Shown here one piece after another: positions 14,743-23,801 of a stretch of 64,000 nt of DNA. The position numbers and the translations under genes are program-made. The notes beneath the pieces were generated by a model, which ran no database searches, was not told the DNA's origin, and saw nothing but the letters and a program-made list of their open reading frames with translations. Source of the DNA: Lachnotalea glycerini (GTDB lineage Bacteria; Bacillota; Clostridia; Lachnospirales; Lachnospiraceae); contig NZ_QICS01000008.1 of NCBI RefSeq assembly GCF_003201285.1, positions 115,566-179,565 on the forward strand, read 5' to 3'. How positions within the stretch are numbered: the first letter of the stretch is position 1; every line of letters starts with the position of its first letter.

Positions 14743-17247
14743 ATGAATTATAAAGAGTTTTTGTACAGCAAGGTAGAACTTGTTTTCGATAGCGGATTTG
14801 ACATTGATGTGTCGAAGATTAATAAAGCCTTAAAGCCACATCAAAAAGATGCAGTTGCGTGGGCAATTAAAGGCGGCAAGCGAGCCTTATTTGAATCATT
14901 TGGACTTGGAAAAACTATACAAGAAATAGAATTTTGCTATCAGGTCATTAAACACGAGGGTGGAAATGCACTAATCGTTTTACCACTTGGAGTTAAGCAA
15001 GAATTTACAAGAGATGCAGTTGGGGTACTTGGGTACGATATGCCTTTATATGTGAGAAACATGCAAGAGGTAGAATCTGCAAATACAGATATCATGATTA
15101 CGAATTATGAAAGAGTACGTGATGGAGATATCCGGCCAGAATATTTCACAGCAACTTCTTTGGATGAAGCCAGTGTTTTAAGGAGTTTCGGAAGTAAGAC
15201 TTATCAAACTTTCTTGGATAAATTTAAAGGTGTTAAATATAAATTAGTTGCTACGGCCACACCGTCACCGAACCGATACAAGGAGCTAATCCACTATGCC
15301 GGATATTTAGAGGTTATGGACACCGGACAGGCATTAACAAGATTTTTTCAAAGAGATTCTACAAAAGCAAATAATTTAACTTTATATCCAAATCAGGAAG
15401 ATGAATTTTGGTTATGGGTAAGTAGTTGGGCGTTATTTGTAACGAAACCTTCAGACTTGAATCAGAAGTATTCAGATGCAGGTTATGATTTACCACCATT
15501 ACAGGTTAATTGGCATGAGATACCAGTTGAGTACGGCAACTCAACAGATAAGTATGGACAAGTTCAGTTGTTTCAAGAAGCAGCAGCAGGATTAAAAGAT
15601 GCAGCAGCAGTTAAGAGGGAAAGTATTGATATTAGAATTGCTAAATTGAAAGAAATTGTTGAGCAAAGCAATGGAGATAGTTTTATTCTTTGGCATGACC
15701 TCGAAGCGGAACGTCTGGCCATAAAGAAAGCCATTCCAGAAACCGTTGATATATTCGGCTCACAGGATTATGAAATCAGGGAAAAAAGAGTTATTGATTT
15801 TTCAGAGGGAAGAACTAGACTGTTTGCAACTAAGAAAGAATTATCAGGATCCGGATGCAATTTTCAAAAACATTGCCACAGAGCAATATTCGTTGGTATT
15901 GATTACGAATTTAATGATTTTATTCAGGCAATACATAGGATTTACCGATTCTTGCAAACTGAAAAAGTAATCATAGATATTATCTATATGGAGAATGAAG
16001 AGAATATAAAAAATGTTTTGCTAGAAAAATGGAAAAATCATAACCACATGGTGCAAAAGATGATAGAAATTGTAAAGCAATATGGTCTAAATTCTCCAAA
16101 TAAAGTAGAAAGATTAAAGAGAAAGATGGGTGTAGAAACAGTGAAAGTACAAGGACAATATTACACGGCCGTACTGGATGATTGTGTGGAGGAAACTAAA
16201 AGAATGCAAGAAAACAGTATTGACCTTATTCATACATCAATTCCATTCGGAAATCATTATGAATATTCCGCAAATTATAATGACTTTGGCCATAATCAAA
16301 ATACGGAGAAATTCTTTGAACAAATGAATTTTCTTACACCGCAACTTCTTAGAATTTTAAGGCCGGGAAGAGTTGCAGCTATTCATGTTAAGGACCGTGT
16401 ATTATTTGGAAATGCTACCGGTACCGGAATGCCAACAATTGAACCTTTTCATTCCGATTGTATCAGGCATTATATGAAACATGGATTTATGTACTTTGGA
16501 ATGATTACGATTCTTACTGATGTTGTAAGAGAAAATAATCAAACGTACCGCCTTGGATGGTCTGAACAGTGCAAAGATGGTTCCAAAATGGGGGTTGGTT
16601 GCCCTGAATATATATTACTTTTCAGAAAGCTTCCTACGGACCGTTCAAATGCATATGCGGATGAACCGGTATCAAAAACCAAGGAAGATTACACAAGGGC
16701 ACAATGGCAGATAGATGCTCATGGATACTGGAGAAGCAGTGGTGATAGGTTGATAAGTAAAGAAGAAATTGAAAATATTCCTGTAGACAAATTACAGAGT
16801 GTTTACAGAATCTATTCAAGGGAAAGTATTTACAACTATCAGGAGCATGTTGAACTTGCTAAAAAGCTAGATAAAAATGGGAAATTACCAGCAACGTTCA
16901 TGGTTGTTGCTCCTGGTTCATGGAATACATTAGAGGTTTGGGACGATATTAACCGAATGAAAACCTTGAATACACAGCAGAGCCGCAGACGACAACAAAT
17001 GCATGTATGCCCTTTGCAGATTGATATAGTTGAGAGAATTATTAACAGATATTCCAATGAGGGCGATTTGGTATTAGACCCTTTTGGTGGACTTATGACG
17101 GTACCTATGACAGCAGTTAAAATGAAGCGTAGAGGGTATGGGATTGAGTTAAACGAGGATTATTTCAGAGATGGTGTTGGGTACCTGCAGTCTGCGGAAA
17201 ATGAAATAAGCGTACCTACATTATTTGATTTTATGGGAGGTGCTTAA
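14743..17247 (+). CDS. SNF2-like helicase fused to DNA methyltransferase
   Basis: An 834-residue two-part protein. Residues about 30-450: SNF2/DEAD-like ATPase with HQKDAVAWAIKGGKRALFE, FGLGKT (Walker A), DEAS (motif II) and QAIHRIYRFLQT (motif VI). Residues about 470-820: N4/N6 DNA methyltransferase with IHTSIPFGNHYEYS (motif IV, TSPPF-like with Ile) and VLDPFGG (SAM motif). Such fusions occur in clostridial phages and may protect phage DNA from restriction while tracking along it. No start codon lies in frame between the TAA at 14710 and ATG 14743, so that start is firm although it lacks a close ribosome site. Confidence 0.88.
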   Translation: MNYKEFLYSKVELVFDSGFDIDVSKINKALKPHQKDAVAWAIKGGKRALFESFGLGKTIQEIEFCYQVIKHEGGNALIVLPLGVKQEFTRDAVGVLGYDMPLYVRNMQEVESANTDIMITNYERVRDGDIRPEYFTATSLDEASVLRSFGSKTYQTFLDKFKGVKYKLVATATPSPNRYKELIHYAGYLEVMDTGQALTRFFQRDSTKANNLTLYPNQEDEFWLWVSSWALFVTKPSDLNQKYSDAGYDLPPLQVNWHEIPVEYGNSTDKYGQVQLFQEAAAGLKDAAAVKRESIDIRIAKLKEIVEQSNGDSFILWHDLEAERLAIKKAIPETVDIFGSQDYEIREKRVIDFSEGRTRLFATKKELSGSGCNFQKHCHRAIFVGIDYEFNDFIQAIHRIYRFLQTEKVIIDIIYMENEENIKNVLLEKWKNHNHMVQKMIEIVKQYGLNSPNKVERLKRKMGVETVKVQGQYYTAVLDDCVEETKRMQENSIDLIHTSIPFGNHYEYSANYNDFGHNQNTEKFFEQMNFLTPQLLRILRPGRVAAIHVKDRVLFGNATGTGMPTIEPFHSDCIRHYMKHGFMYFGMITILTDVVRENNQTYRLGWSEQCKDGSKMGVGCPEYILLFRKLPTDRSNAYADEPVSKTKEDYTRAQWQIDAHGYWRSSGDRLISKEEIENIPVDKLQSVYRIYSRESIYNYQEHVELAKKLDKNGKLPATFMVVAPGSWNTLEVWDDINRMKTLNTQQSRRRQQMHVCPLQIDIVERIINRYSNEGDLVLDPFGGLMTVPMTAVKMKRRGYGIELNEDYFRDGVGYLQSAENEISVPTLFDFMGGA

Positions 17248-17249
17248 GC

Positions 17250-17855
17250 ATGAAACCAATTTTATTCAATACAGAAATGGTAAAAGCAATTCTGGAAGAT
17301 AGAAAGACAGTTACAAGAAGAGTTGTAAAACCGCAACCAAGCACTAAACATCAATATCCACTAGGGTTTGTAACTGATTCAACGGACAATAAAAATATCG
17401 GAAATTTTGGTTGGGGTTTAGATGAATATGGCGGAGTTATAAGCTATGCAAAACCACCATGTCATACAGGAGATATTCTTTATGTAAGAGAAACGTGGCA
17501 ATGCTTAAATCCTTACAGTGACAAAGAATATGTTTATAAGGCAAGTTGTGATTCGGATTATGCAAGTGACATTGGCAAATGGCTTCCAAGTATTCATATG
17601 CCAGCAGAAGCGGCAAGAATCTTTTTGAAAGTAACAAATGCTAGAGTTGAACGGTTGCAGGATATGAAAAATGAAGACTGCTTGAAAGAGGGAATTAATT
17701 CTTGCGTTTGTATGAACCTAAACCATGCACTAACTAAATTCAAATTATTATGGGATTCCACAATCAAAAAAGAGCAGGCAGAACAATATTCTTGGATGGC
17801 TAATCCTTGGGTTTGGGTTATAGAATTTGAAAGAGTTGAAAAGCAAAATATATAA
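17250..17855 (+). CDS. ASCH-like domain protein
   Basis: A 201-residue protein with MKPILFNTEMVKAILEDRKTVTRR, HTGDILYVRETW, and a NPWVWVIEFERVE ending, the layout of ASCH/PUA-like phage proteins often called morphogenetic or RNA-binding. It follows the methyltransferase by 2 bp. ASCH domains bind RNA or modified nucleotides; the role here is unproven. Confidence 0.75.
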   Translation: MKPILFNTEMVKAILEDRKTVTRRVVKPQPSTKHQYPLGFVTDSTDNKNIGNFGWGLDEYGGVISYAKPPCHTGDILYVRETWQCLNPYSDKEYVYKASCDSDYASDIGKWLPSIHMPAEAARIFLKVTNARVERLQDMKNEDCLKEGINSCVCMNLNHALTKFKLLWDSTIKKEQAEQYSWMANPWVWVIEFERVEKQNI

Positions 17856-17873
17856 GCAAGTAGGTGAATCAAA

Positions 17874-18836
17874 TTGGCTGACGGAAGCTATATAAGATTA
17901 CATAGAAAAATGACTGAATGGGAGTGGTACAGTGACATAAATACAAAGGTTTTGTTTTTGCATTTGCTTCTAAAGGCAAATTGGAAAGCTAAAGAGTGGC
18001 AGGGAATGACAGTGGATAGAGGACAGTTTATTTCTTCTTATTCAAAGTTATCCGAGGAAACAGCACTGACAACAGGAGAGATTAGAACAGCATTGAACCA
18101 TTTGAAAAAGACAGGCGAGGTTACACACAAGCAATTCAATAAATTTGGCTTATTTACAGTACTTAACTACGATAAATATCAGTACAACGACAGTCAAGAG
18201 AACAGTCAGCTTACAGTCAGTCAACAGTCTAATGACATGCTATTAGCAACAACTAATAAAGAAAAGAATGATATAAATAAAAAGAAAGAAAAAAATAATA
18301 CATTATGTGCGGAAGTGGTTGCTTACTTGAATGATAAGACTGGTAAAAATTTCAGAGCTTCCACTGCAGAAACCCAGCGACATATTTGTGCTAGGATTGA
18401 AGATGGCTATACACTGGAAGATTTTAAGAGAGTTATTGATGTTAAGTGTAAGCAGTGGCTTAACACGGAAAGAGAAATCTATTTAAGACCAAAAACATTG
18501 TTCATTCCTAGTAATTTTGACAGCTACCTAAATGACTTTGTAAATAAAACTTATGATGAAAATTCGAACTGTTTTAAGCTGGCTAAGTGTTTTGAAAACT
18601 TCATACAAAAACTGGATAGTAAATTTGAATATGAAAATATTAACCTTGTTTGTACCAGCTTTGAGCAACTTACAATAAACGGCAGAACACCAAAGGAAAT
18701 ATATGCTGTTATGGCAACAATGTTTAAAAGCAATAATAAATACATGATTAAGAAATACAGTGATTATCAATTGTTCTGCAAGGATTTTGAAAAAATAGGT
18801 AGAGATTTGATAATTGACAACAAAGGTGGTGCGTAA
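17874..18836 (+). CDS. Phage replication initiator (DnaD-like with Phg_2220_C tail)
   Basis: A 320-residue protein from TTG 17874 (AGGTG upstream). Residues 1-105 form a winged-helix replisome-organiser N-domain (SYIRLHRKMTEWEWYSD, then LTTGEIRTALNHLKKTGE). Residues about 140-220 match Phg_2220_C (VVAYLNDKTGKNFRA, YLRPKTLFIPSNFDSYLND). It should bind the phage origin and load the DnaB-like helicase encoded 3 bp downstream. Confidence 0.85.
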   Translation: MADGSYIRLHRKMTEWEWYSDINTKVLFLHLLLKANWKAKEWQGMTVDRGQFISSYSKLSEETALTTGEIRTALNHLKKTGEVTHKQFNKFGLFTVLNYDKYQYNDSQENSQLTVSQQSNDMLLATTNKEKNDINKKKEKNNTLCAEVVAYLNDKTGKNFRASTAETQRHICARIEDGYTLEDFKRVIDVKCKQWLNTEREIYLRPKTLFIPSNFDSYLNDFVNKTYDENSNCFKLAKCFENFIQKLDSKFEYENINLVCTSFEQLTINGRTPKEIYAVMATMFKSNNKYMIKKYSDYQLFCKDFEKIGRDLIIDNKGGA

Positions 18837-18839
18837 AGT

Positions 18840-20213
18840 GTGGCAGATCTAATCGAAACGCAAATGAATGTGATAGGCTCCTTGTTTATTGATATTGACT
18901 ATAGCATTAAGAAAGTATATACAAGGCTAAAGCCTGAACACTTTACACATACAAAGCTTAAAAAAGTTTATGCAACCGTTCAGGAACTGTATACTTTGGG
19001 AAAGCCTATTGATGTACAATCAGTTGCCAATCATGCAAGAACAAAAGACATAACAGAGTTAGAACTAAGCGAAATACTTAGAAAATGTGTATTGTCAACT
19101 CCTACAACAGTAAATATTGAGTATCATGCAAATGAACTAATTGACAATTATAAATCAAGATTACTACGAAATATTGTATCAGATGCAAGTGTAGCGGATG
19201 AACGAAATGTGAATGAGGTCATTGGAGAAACAATCAATAAATTATCTGAATTGGCAGCAGACAGGAAAACAACATCTAAAACCCTGAAAGAGATATACGA
19301 GGAAAACAAGCACAAATATTTCAATGAAAATTACGATCCTGAATATTTAAACCTTGGGTTTGATGATATTGATAGAATGCTTAGTGGAATTGAAGATACT
19401 GACCTTGTATGTATTGCTGCTAGACCTAGTATAGGAAAATCGGCTTTTGTTACGCAAATAGCCTATAGCAAGGCAAAACAGGGCAGAAAAACAATGTTTT
19501 ATAACCTAGAAATGAATGATAAACAGGTTATTGACAGAATACTATGTTCGGAAACAAAGATACCATTTGACAGAATAAGGCACGCTAAGAAATTTATGAG
19601 TGACGAAGAATTGCGATTTCGAGATGCAGAAAGTAAATTTCTTAATTGCGAGAATCTAATTATTGATGATTGCGGAACCAAAACGGTAAGAGAAATTAGA
19701 AACGAGTGCAAATACATTGATAACCTAGGGTTAATAATAATTGATTACCTGCAATTACTTAAACCTGATAAGGGCAGAAATGGAAACAAGGTACAGGAAA
19801 TTGGTGATATAAGTAGAGGTTTAAAAGCAATGGCAATGGAGTTGAAAGTACCAGTAATAGCTTTATCTCAAATGAGTAGAAGTATTGAGGGTAGACCAGA
19901 TAAAGAACCAGTATTGGCAGATTTACGAGAAAGTGGAGATATTGAGCAAGATTGTAATTCTGTAATTTTCCTTTATGAAGCTTTTGACGGTGGCAACAAT
20001 CTAATTAAAGATTTGAGAAACGTTAAAGTTGCAAAAAGCCGACAAGGTGAAACAGGTAAAACTAAGATTGGATTCATGGGAAAATTAATGACTTTCTATT
20101 CCTTGGACAAGACAAACATACAGAAAAGTATTGAAGCAGTTGAGAAATCAAGTGAGTCACGAGATGGATTTATGGTACTTGATAGTAATACAAGATTACC
20201 ATGGGAGGAGTGA
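18840..20213 (+). CDS. dnaB: DnaB-like replicative helicase
   Basis: A 457-residue DnaB family helicase. N-terminal domain ETQMNVIGSLFIDIDY; RecA-like core with Walker A ARPSIGKS near residue 195, Walker B LIIIDYLQLL, then QMSRSIEGR and LRESGDIEQDCN. It forms the hexameric fork helicase. GTG 18840 is the start, with AAGGTGG at 18824-18830. It forms a pair with the preceding initiator. Confidence 0.92.
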   Translation: MADLIETQMNVIGSLFIDIDYSIKKVYTRLKPEHFTHTKLKKVYATVQELYTLGKPIDVQSVANHARTKDITELELSEILRKCVLSTPTTVNIEYHANELIDNYKSRLLRNIVSDASVADERNVNEVIGETINKLSELAADRKTTSKTLKEIYEENKHKYFNENYDPEYLNLGFDDIDRMLSGIEDTDLVCIAARPSIGKSAFVTQIAYSKAKQGRKTMFYNLEMNDKQVIDRILCSETKIPFDRIRHAKKFMSDEELRFRDAESKFLNCENLIIDDCGTKTVREIRNECKYIDNLGLIIIDYLQLLKPDKGRNGNKVQEIGDISRGLKAMAMELKVPVIALSQMSRSIEGRPDKEPVLADLRESGDIEQDCNSVIFLYEAFDGGNNLIKDLRNVKVAKSRQGETGKTKIGFMGKLMTFYSLDKTNIQKSIEAVEKSSESRDGFMVLDSNTRLPWEE

Positions 20214-20217
20214 TAAT

Positions 20218-20454
20218 ATGGCATCTGTTACAAGTAAAGATATTCCAGAGATTTTTAATATGTTTGGTGACGTATTCACTCTTCTAAAAAAGTATTACAT
20301 GCCGGAGTCAAATGATGAATTTTGGGAGCAATTAAAAGCCGAAGTTGATGTGATTTATAGCAAATATAAAACACAATTATGCAAAGATATTTTACTTGCT
20401 ATAGCAAATGACATAGACAGGAGATACAAAGAAAGGATCAAACAAGATGGCTAA
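20218..20454 (+). CDS. Hypothetical phage protein
   Basis: A 78-residue helical protein; ATG 20218 is chosen because GGGAGGAG lies just upstream. Overlaps the next gene by 8 bp. No family recognised. Confidence 0.6.
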   Translation: MASVTSKDIPEIFNMFGDVFTLLKKYYMPESNDEFWEQLKAEVDVIYSKYKTQLCKDILLAIANDIDRRYKERIKQDG

Positions 20455-20980
20455 AGGTGATAAAGAGTTTCAGTGGCGAATGGAAGGAATGTTATTTGCT
20501 TTGAAAATAGCAAAACAAGATGGAGTTGAAGCCTTAGAAAATGATATTCGAAGTAGAAATATTTTAAAGGCTCCAATGAGATTTAGTCCTGAGGAATTAG
20601 AAAGCTTTTACAAGTTAATGAGCGGCAGGATTTATAACAATATTTTAACTATTGCGTATGCAGTACTTCATGATACATTTGGATTCCGAAAAGAACGGTT
20701 GAAGCGATTTAAAAAGGTATTTGATGAAAAGACAATGTGTATTGCAGATTTAACGAGATTTGGTAATCATTATGTGACCTTTACAGACTACGCTAGAGAA
20801 GCAAACGAAAAGTATAATTTAGGAATTGATATTGATCTTGTTAGTGCTACACAGGATATAAATGATGAAACAATGGGTAAGAGAGCGAAGATTGATGCAA
20901 TTGGGGAATTGTTCAAGGAACAAGGTTATTCGGATGCGGCAGAGTTCTTGCGTACATATGAGTTTACTAAGTTAAATTAG
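20447..20980 (+). CDS. Hypothetical phage protein
   Basis: A 177-residue soluble protein: EFQWRMEGMLFALKIAKQDG, then LTIAYAVLHDTFGFRKERLKRF. This type recurs at the end of clostridial phage replication operons by recollection, but no function is known. Confidence 0.6.
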   Translation: MAKGDKEFQWRMEGMLFALKIAKQDGVEALENDIRSRNILKAPMRFSPEELESFYKLMSGRIYNNILTIAYAVLHDTFGFRKERLKRFKKVFDEKTMCIADLTRFGNHYVTFTDYAREANEKYNLGIDIDLVSATQDINDETMGKRAKIDAIGELFKEQGYSDAAEFLRTYEFTKLN

Positions 20981-21046
20981 GCTTTAGCAATTATAGAAAG
21001 TAGAAGAGCTCCTATAGTGTAAAGTAGGCTTTAAGGAAGTAAAATA

Positions 21047-21165
21047 ATGAAAGTTATTTATGATATAATAGAAAAAGGCATAAAGGAAACTCTAAGCCGG
21101 ATGTTTACTTGTTTTATGACAAAGATAGAGAAAAGGCAATAGACTATAGCAAAAGTGAGTATTAA
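21047..21165 (+). pseudogene. Small frameshifted gene
   Basis: ATG 21047 gives MKVIYDIIEKGIK and soon diverges; a second frame, overlapping it, reads GNSKPDVYLFYDKDREKAID and ends at TAA 21163-21165. The second reads like a genuine protein C-terminus, so an indel near the run AAGGCATAAAGG likely split one 40-residue gene. Confidence 0.4.
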
Positions 21166-21173
21166 AAATAAAA

Positions 21174-21195
21174 GGACTTTCATTATCGAAAGTCC
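21174..21195 (-). terminator. Intrinsic terminator (also usable rightward)
   Basis: GGACTTTC-ATTATC-GAAAGTCC, an 8-bp perfect stem. Leftward it is followed by a T-rich tract and ends the SH3b gene; rightward it could close the early operon. Confidence 0.75.
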
Positions 21196-21229
21196 AATTA
21201 AAAATTTATAACTATTTTATTAGTTTTAA

Positions 21230-21562
21230 TTATGCACCATAAGTAAGAAGATAGTCTCCATGTACCCAACCTGAGCCATATTTAGAAGTAAGATGATACC
21301 AACTTCCACTTTTTTCATAAGTTTCAATATAATCATATTTTTTTAAGCTTCCTGTTGTTTGGTAATTTGTGCCAGGTCCACTACGAATGTTTAATGATGA
21401 AGCTGTTACTATCCATTTAGATACACTAGTTGAACTTGTTTTAGATACAGATGCTTGTTTTTTCGTTGTAGATAATGTTGCTGCATTAACAGTCAATGGC
21501 AATGAGCTTGTCAAAATCATAGCACAAAGAAGTAGTGAAGTAATAAGTTTTTTTGTTTTCAT
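21230..21562 (-). CDS. Secreted bacterial SH3-domain protein
   Basis: A 110-residue leftward gene: signal peptide (MKTKKLITSLLLCAMILTSS ... VNA-A), a Ser/Thr-rich linker, then one SH3b domain (WIVTASSLNIRSGPGTNYQT, then SGSWYHLTSKYGSGWVHGDYL). SH3b domains bind peptidoglycan. A lone secreted wall-binding domain with its own terminator, facing against the early operon, looks like a lysogenic-conversion cargo gene. GAAAGGGG precedes the ATG. Confidence 0.85.
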   Translation of the reverse strand: MKTKKLITSLLLCAMILTSSLPLTVNAATLSTTKKQASVSKTSSTSVSKWIVTASSLNIRSGPGTNYQTTGSLKKYDYIETYEKSGSWYHLTSKYGSGWVHGDYLLTYGA

Positions 21563-21765
21563 AATTAATAACCCCTTTCAAAATTAAAATCACTAGCTAG
21601 TAATTTCAATATAACATATTAATTACACTATGTCCATCTATATATTCGACAATACTGATAGAGGTTTTCAGGCTTAAGCGTTTTAAAAGGTTAAAAAGAA
21701 AAAATAGTCAACAAATTACTCTGAGGAAGAAATATTTTAAACTAAAGCACATTGATAATTGAATA

Positions 21766-21794
21766 TTGATAGTTGAACTAAGATGAAGTATAAT
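21766..21794 (+). promoter_or_regulatory. Promoter of the zincin gene
   Basis: TTGATA (21766-21771), 17-bp spacer, TATAAT (21789-21794). Its -35 region lies within a 16-bp sequence (21761-21776) that recurs inverted at 22597-22612 downstream of the gene. Confidence 0.65.
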
Positions 21795-21821
21795 ATACGC
21801 ATAGTGTGGAGGAGGGTAAAT

Positions 21822-22583
21822 ATGTGCAGAACTAAAGAAGAAGTAAAAAAGAAGTGGGATATAATAATAAAAAATGAAATTTATGAAGAATATAAAAGAT
21901 TTTGCAATAATGATAATTTACCAGATTTTGAAACGGAATATTCAGAGGTCAATGGAAGTGCTGGTTATGCTATGAGTGTAAACCCAATACTAAGACCCCC
22001 GATTATTTTACATATTAATACTGATTTCATGATCCAAAAACCCGAATTAATTAAACAATCATTATTTCATGAATTTACACACATATATGATTGGATAGAA
22101 CTACAAAAAGTTGTAATGTTAATGAACAATAAAATTATATTCTATAGGGTGTATACAGAATTTCATGCAAAGCAAGTTGAGTTAGCATGTGCTTTAGGGT
22201 TTGAAAATATAGATAAGTATAAAGAGTTTAAATCATCTACTCAAATTCCTTATTATGGAAGTGTATTGAAGCTAAATGAAAATCTTAGTACGGAAGCTGA
22301 AAATTATAGGGATCGCTTTATAGAAGAACCCAACAAAACAAATTTAGATGATTTCATTCTTACGACTTTTTATTATTTAGGGACGGCAAGTTTTTGTAAA
22401 AAATATTGTAGCATAGATTATTTGTGGAGTACGGAATTTTTAGAAGAATTCGAAAATGATTTTATTGATATTGCTATGGATTTGACAAAATTTGAGAATA
22501 CTAAAGATGAAATTAACTGCATTGCTGAAAAAGTAATAAAACTTAAAGATATTTTAAAACTGAAATATAAAAGCGTAGATTAG
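21822..22583 (+). CDS. Zincin-like metalloprotease (HEFTH)
   Basis: A 253-residue protein from ATG 21822 (GGAGGAGG upstream). The motif HEFTH near residues 83-87, followed about 25 residues later by YTEFHAKQVELACAL, fits a zincin active site with a downstream Glu ligand. The rest is helical and unrecognised. It has its own promoter and intrinsic terminator, marking a moron-type cassette separate from the early operon. It might act on a host protein; substrate unknown. Confidence 0.65.
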   Translation: MCRTKEEVKKKWDIIIKNEIYEEYKRFCNNDNLPDFETEYSEVNGSAGYAMSVNPILRPPIILHINTDFMIQKPELIKQSLFHEFTHIYDWIELQKVVMLMNNKIIFYRVYTEFHAKQVELACALGFENIDKYKEFKSSTQIPYYGSVLKLNENLSTEAENYRDRFIEEPNKTNLDDFILTTFYYLGTASFCKKYCSIDYLWSTEFLEEFENDFIDIAMDLTKFENTKDEINCIAEKVIKLKDILKLKYKSVD

Positions 22584-22596
22584 TATTTATACAATA

Positions 22597-22612
22597 TCAA
22601 CTATCAATATTC
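22597..22612. repeat. 16-bp inverted repeat flanking the zincin gene
   Basis: TCAACTATCAATATTC is the exact reverse complement of 21761-21776. The downstream copy overlaps the left arm of the terminator; the upstream copy overlaps the promoter -35 box. Confidence 0.6.
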
Positions 22613-22629
22613 GTATTGGTAGTTTTTTT
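22599..22629 (+). terminator. Intrinsic terminator with TTCG tetraloop
   Basis: AACTATCAATA-TTCG-TATTGGTAGTT followed by TTTTT: an 11-bp stem with one G-U pair, a stabilising UUCG loop and a U-run, ending the zincin gene. Confidence 0.88.
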
Positions 22630-22685
22630 GTACATAAAATAGAAATATTAAACAAAGAAAGGAGACGAGCTCCTGCAGGGCAAAG

Positions 22686-22690
22686 ACATG
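22686..22690. repeat. Target-site duplication, left copy
   Basis: ACATG, matching 26245-26249. The duplicated ATG was probably the original start codon of the cytosine methyltransferase; AGGG at 22677-22680 is its stranded ribosome site. Confidence 0.8.
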
Positions 22691-22812
22691 TGTTGATTGT
22701 CAAGGAAATCTGAACACTTTTTTCTATTTTTTACAGATAGAAATGAACAGTTTTAATTTCCCTGTTTCTTTATATTTTTTTGTTTTTTCACAGTTAGAAT
22801 TGAACACTTTTT
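22691..22812. repeat. IS left end with internal transposase-binding repeats
   Basis: Terminal TGTTGATT and the 21-bp inverted repeat are followed by two related units, ACAGATAGAAATGAACA (22733-22749) and ACAGTTAGAATTGAACACTT (22790 on). IS21 elements typically carry such repeated binding sites at each end. Confidence 0.75.
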
Positions 22813-23239
22813 AATAGAGTTCCAGTTGATATCCCGCTGATTTTAATGCTGTTTTATTAATTCTCCAGATTCTGTCCACAGAATTTGCTTGGATGAATCT
22901 TGCGTATTCCATAAAACGTTCTTTTACTAATTCCTGAACATAGGAATCGAATTTTGATTCAATCTGAACTGTTGGTCTGCAGTCCACATCTTTATCAATA
23001 CTATTTTTGCGTGATTCTATACATAATTCATCAAGTGCCAGAAATGGCATCTCTACTTTTTTACAAAATAAATCTCTTTTTGAATCATACGCATAGGATT
23101 CGGTTGCTTTCAACCGGCGTAACACATAGTATGCATCCTTTACCCCATAAGTTGCGTGGATTGTCTCAATAGCAGCGGCTTTTCCCTGTGTATTGTAGAT
23201 TTCTATTACTTTTGAATCCTCTACCTTTAATCGTGCCAA
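22811..23239 (-). CDS. IS-borne accessory protein A
   Basis: A 142-residue protein starting with ARLKVEDSKVIEIYNTQGKAAAIETIHATYGVKDAYYVLRRL (read in parts): the first 45 residues look like a helix-turn-helix. The rest is charged and helical. It is the last gene of the element and is separated from the next by 118 bp holding a hairpin. Not part of the minimal IS21 gene set; function unknown. Confidence 0.6.
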   Translation of the reverse strand: MARLKVEDSKVIEIYNTQGKAAAIETIHATYGVKDAYYVLRRLKATESYAYDSKRDLFCKKVEMPFLALDELCIESRKNSIDKDVDCRPTVQIESKFDSYVQELVKERFMEYARFIQANSVDRIWRINKTALKSAGYQLELY

Positions 23240-23308
23240 TTTTTTTCTTCTCCTTTACATGTGATATCTATCATATAAACGCCATGGGCGATACTTTCAT
23301 GTTGAATC

Positions 23309-23351
23309 ATCTGGCACTAAGATCAGTAGAAAAACCAGTGCCAGATTTTTT
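23309..23351 (+). terminator. Rightward terminator inside the IS
   Basis: ATCTGGCACT ... AGTGCCAGAT followed by TTTTT on the plus strand (18-nt loop). It opposes the direction of the IS genes and could stop phage transcription entering from the left. Confidence 0.6.
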
Positions 23352-23357
23352 ATTATC

Positions 23358-23801
23358 CTATAAAACTACACTTGTTTCATCCGTTCCTTCTTTCAGACGG
23401 TGAAGCATTTGATTGTGTTCCTTCGATTCCATTGGATCCTGTCCGTTGTACATCCGCTTTAGATAGGATTGATAACTTTTATTATCGTAATAACGACGCG
23501 CAAGGTTATCATAAATATCACTTTTCAGATTTTGCGCATCTATAGGTGGCAAATGTCTCAGCAATGCCTGACGCCATCTGACCATTTCTTCTTCAAGCCC
23601 AAGAATATCTTGAACCAGAGAATCAATTAAGAGATAACTCTTTATTAAATCCTGGCAATTATTACAACTACAATCCATCAGGCTGTAATCTGGTTCAGGC
23701 TTATTTCTTATTTCTAACATCTCCGGATCATTCCCTGGAAATGGAAGTTCTTCCAATATGTTTTCAGCTAAAATGCTGTCATTTTTATGATTCATTCGCA
23801 T
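23358..23801 (-). CDS. IS-borne accessory protein B
   Basis: A 147-residue (or 145 from the second ATG) acidic protein with a CSCNNCQDLI cysteine cluster and helical C-terminal half (EEEMVRWRQALLRHLPPIDAQ). It overlaps istB by 17 bp and so is co-expressed with the transposition proteins. No known family. Confidence 0.6.
   Translation of the reverse strand: MRMNHKNDSILAENILEELPFPGNDPEMLEIRNKPEPDYSLMDCSCNNCQDLIKSYLLIDSLVQDILGLEEEMVRWRQALLRHLPPIDAQNLKSDIYDNLARRYYDNKSYQSYLKRMYNGQDPMESKEHNQMLHRLKEGTDETSVVL

Noticed and set aside
21761..22612. Transposon with 16-bp terminal inverted repeats around the zincin gene
   Set aside because: No target duplication, no transposase, and the right copy is explained by the terminator stem; reported only as a curiosity.
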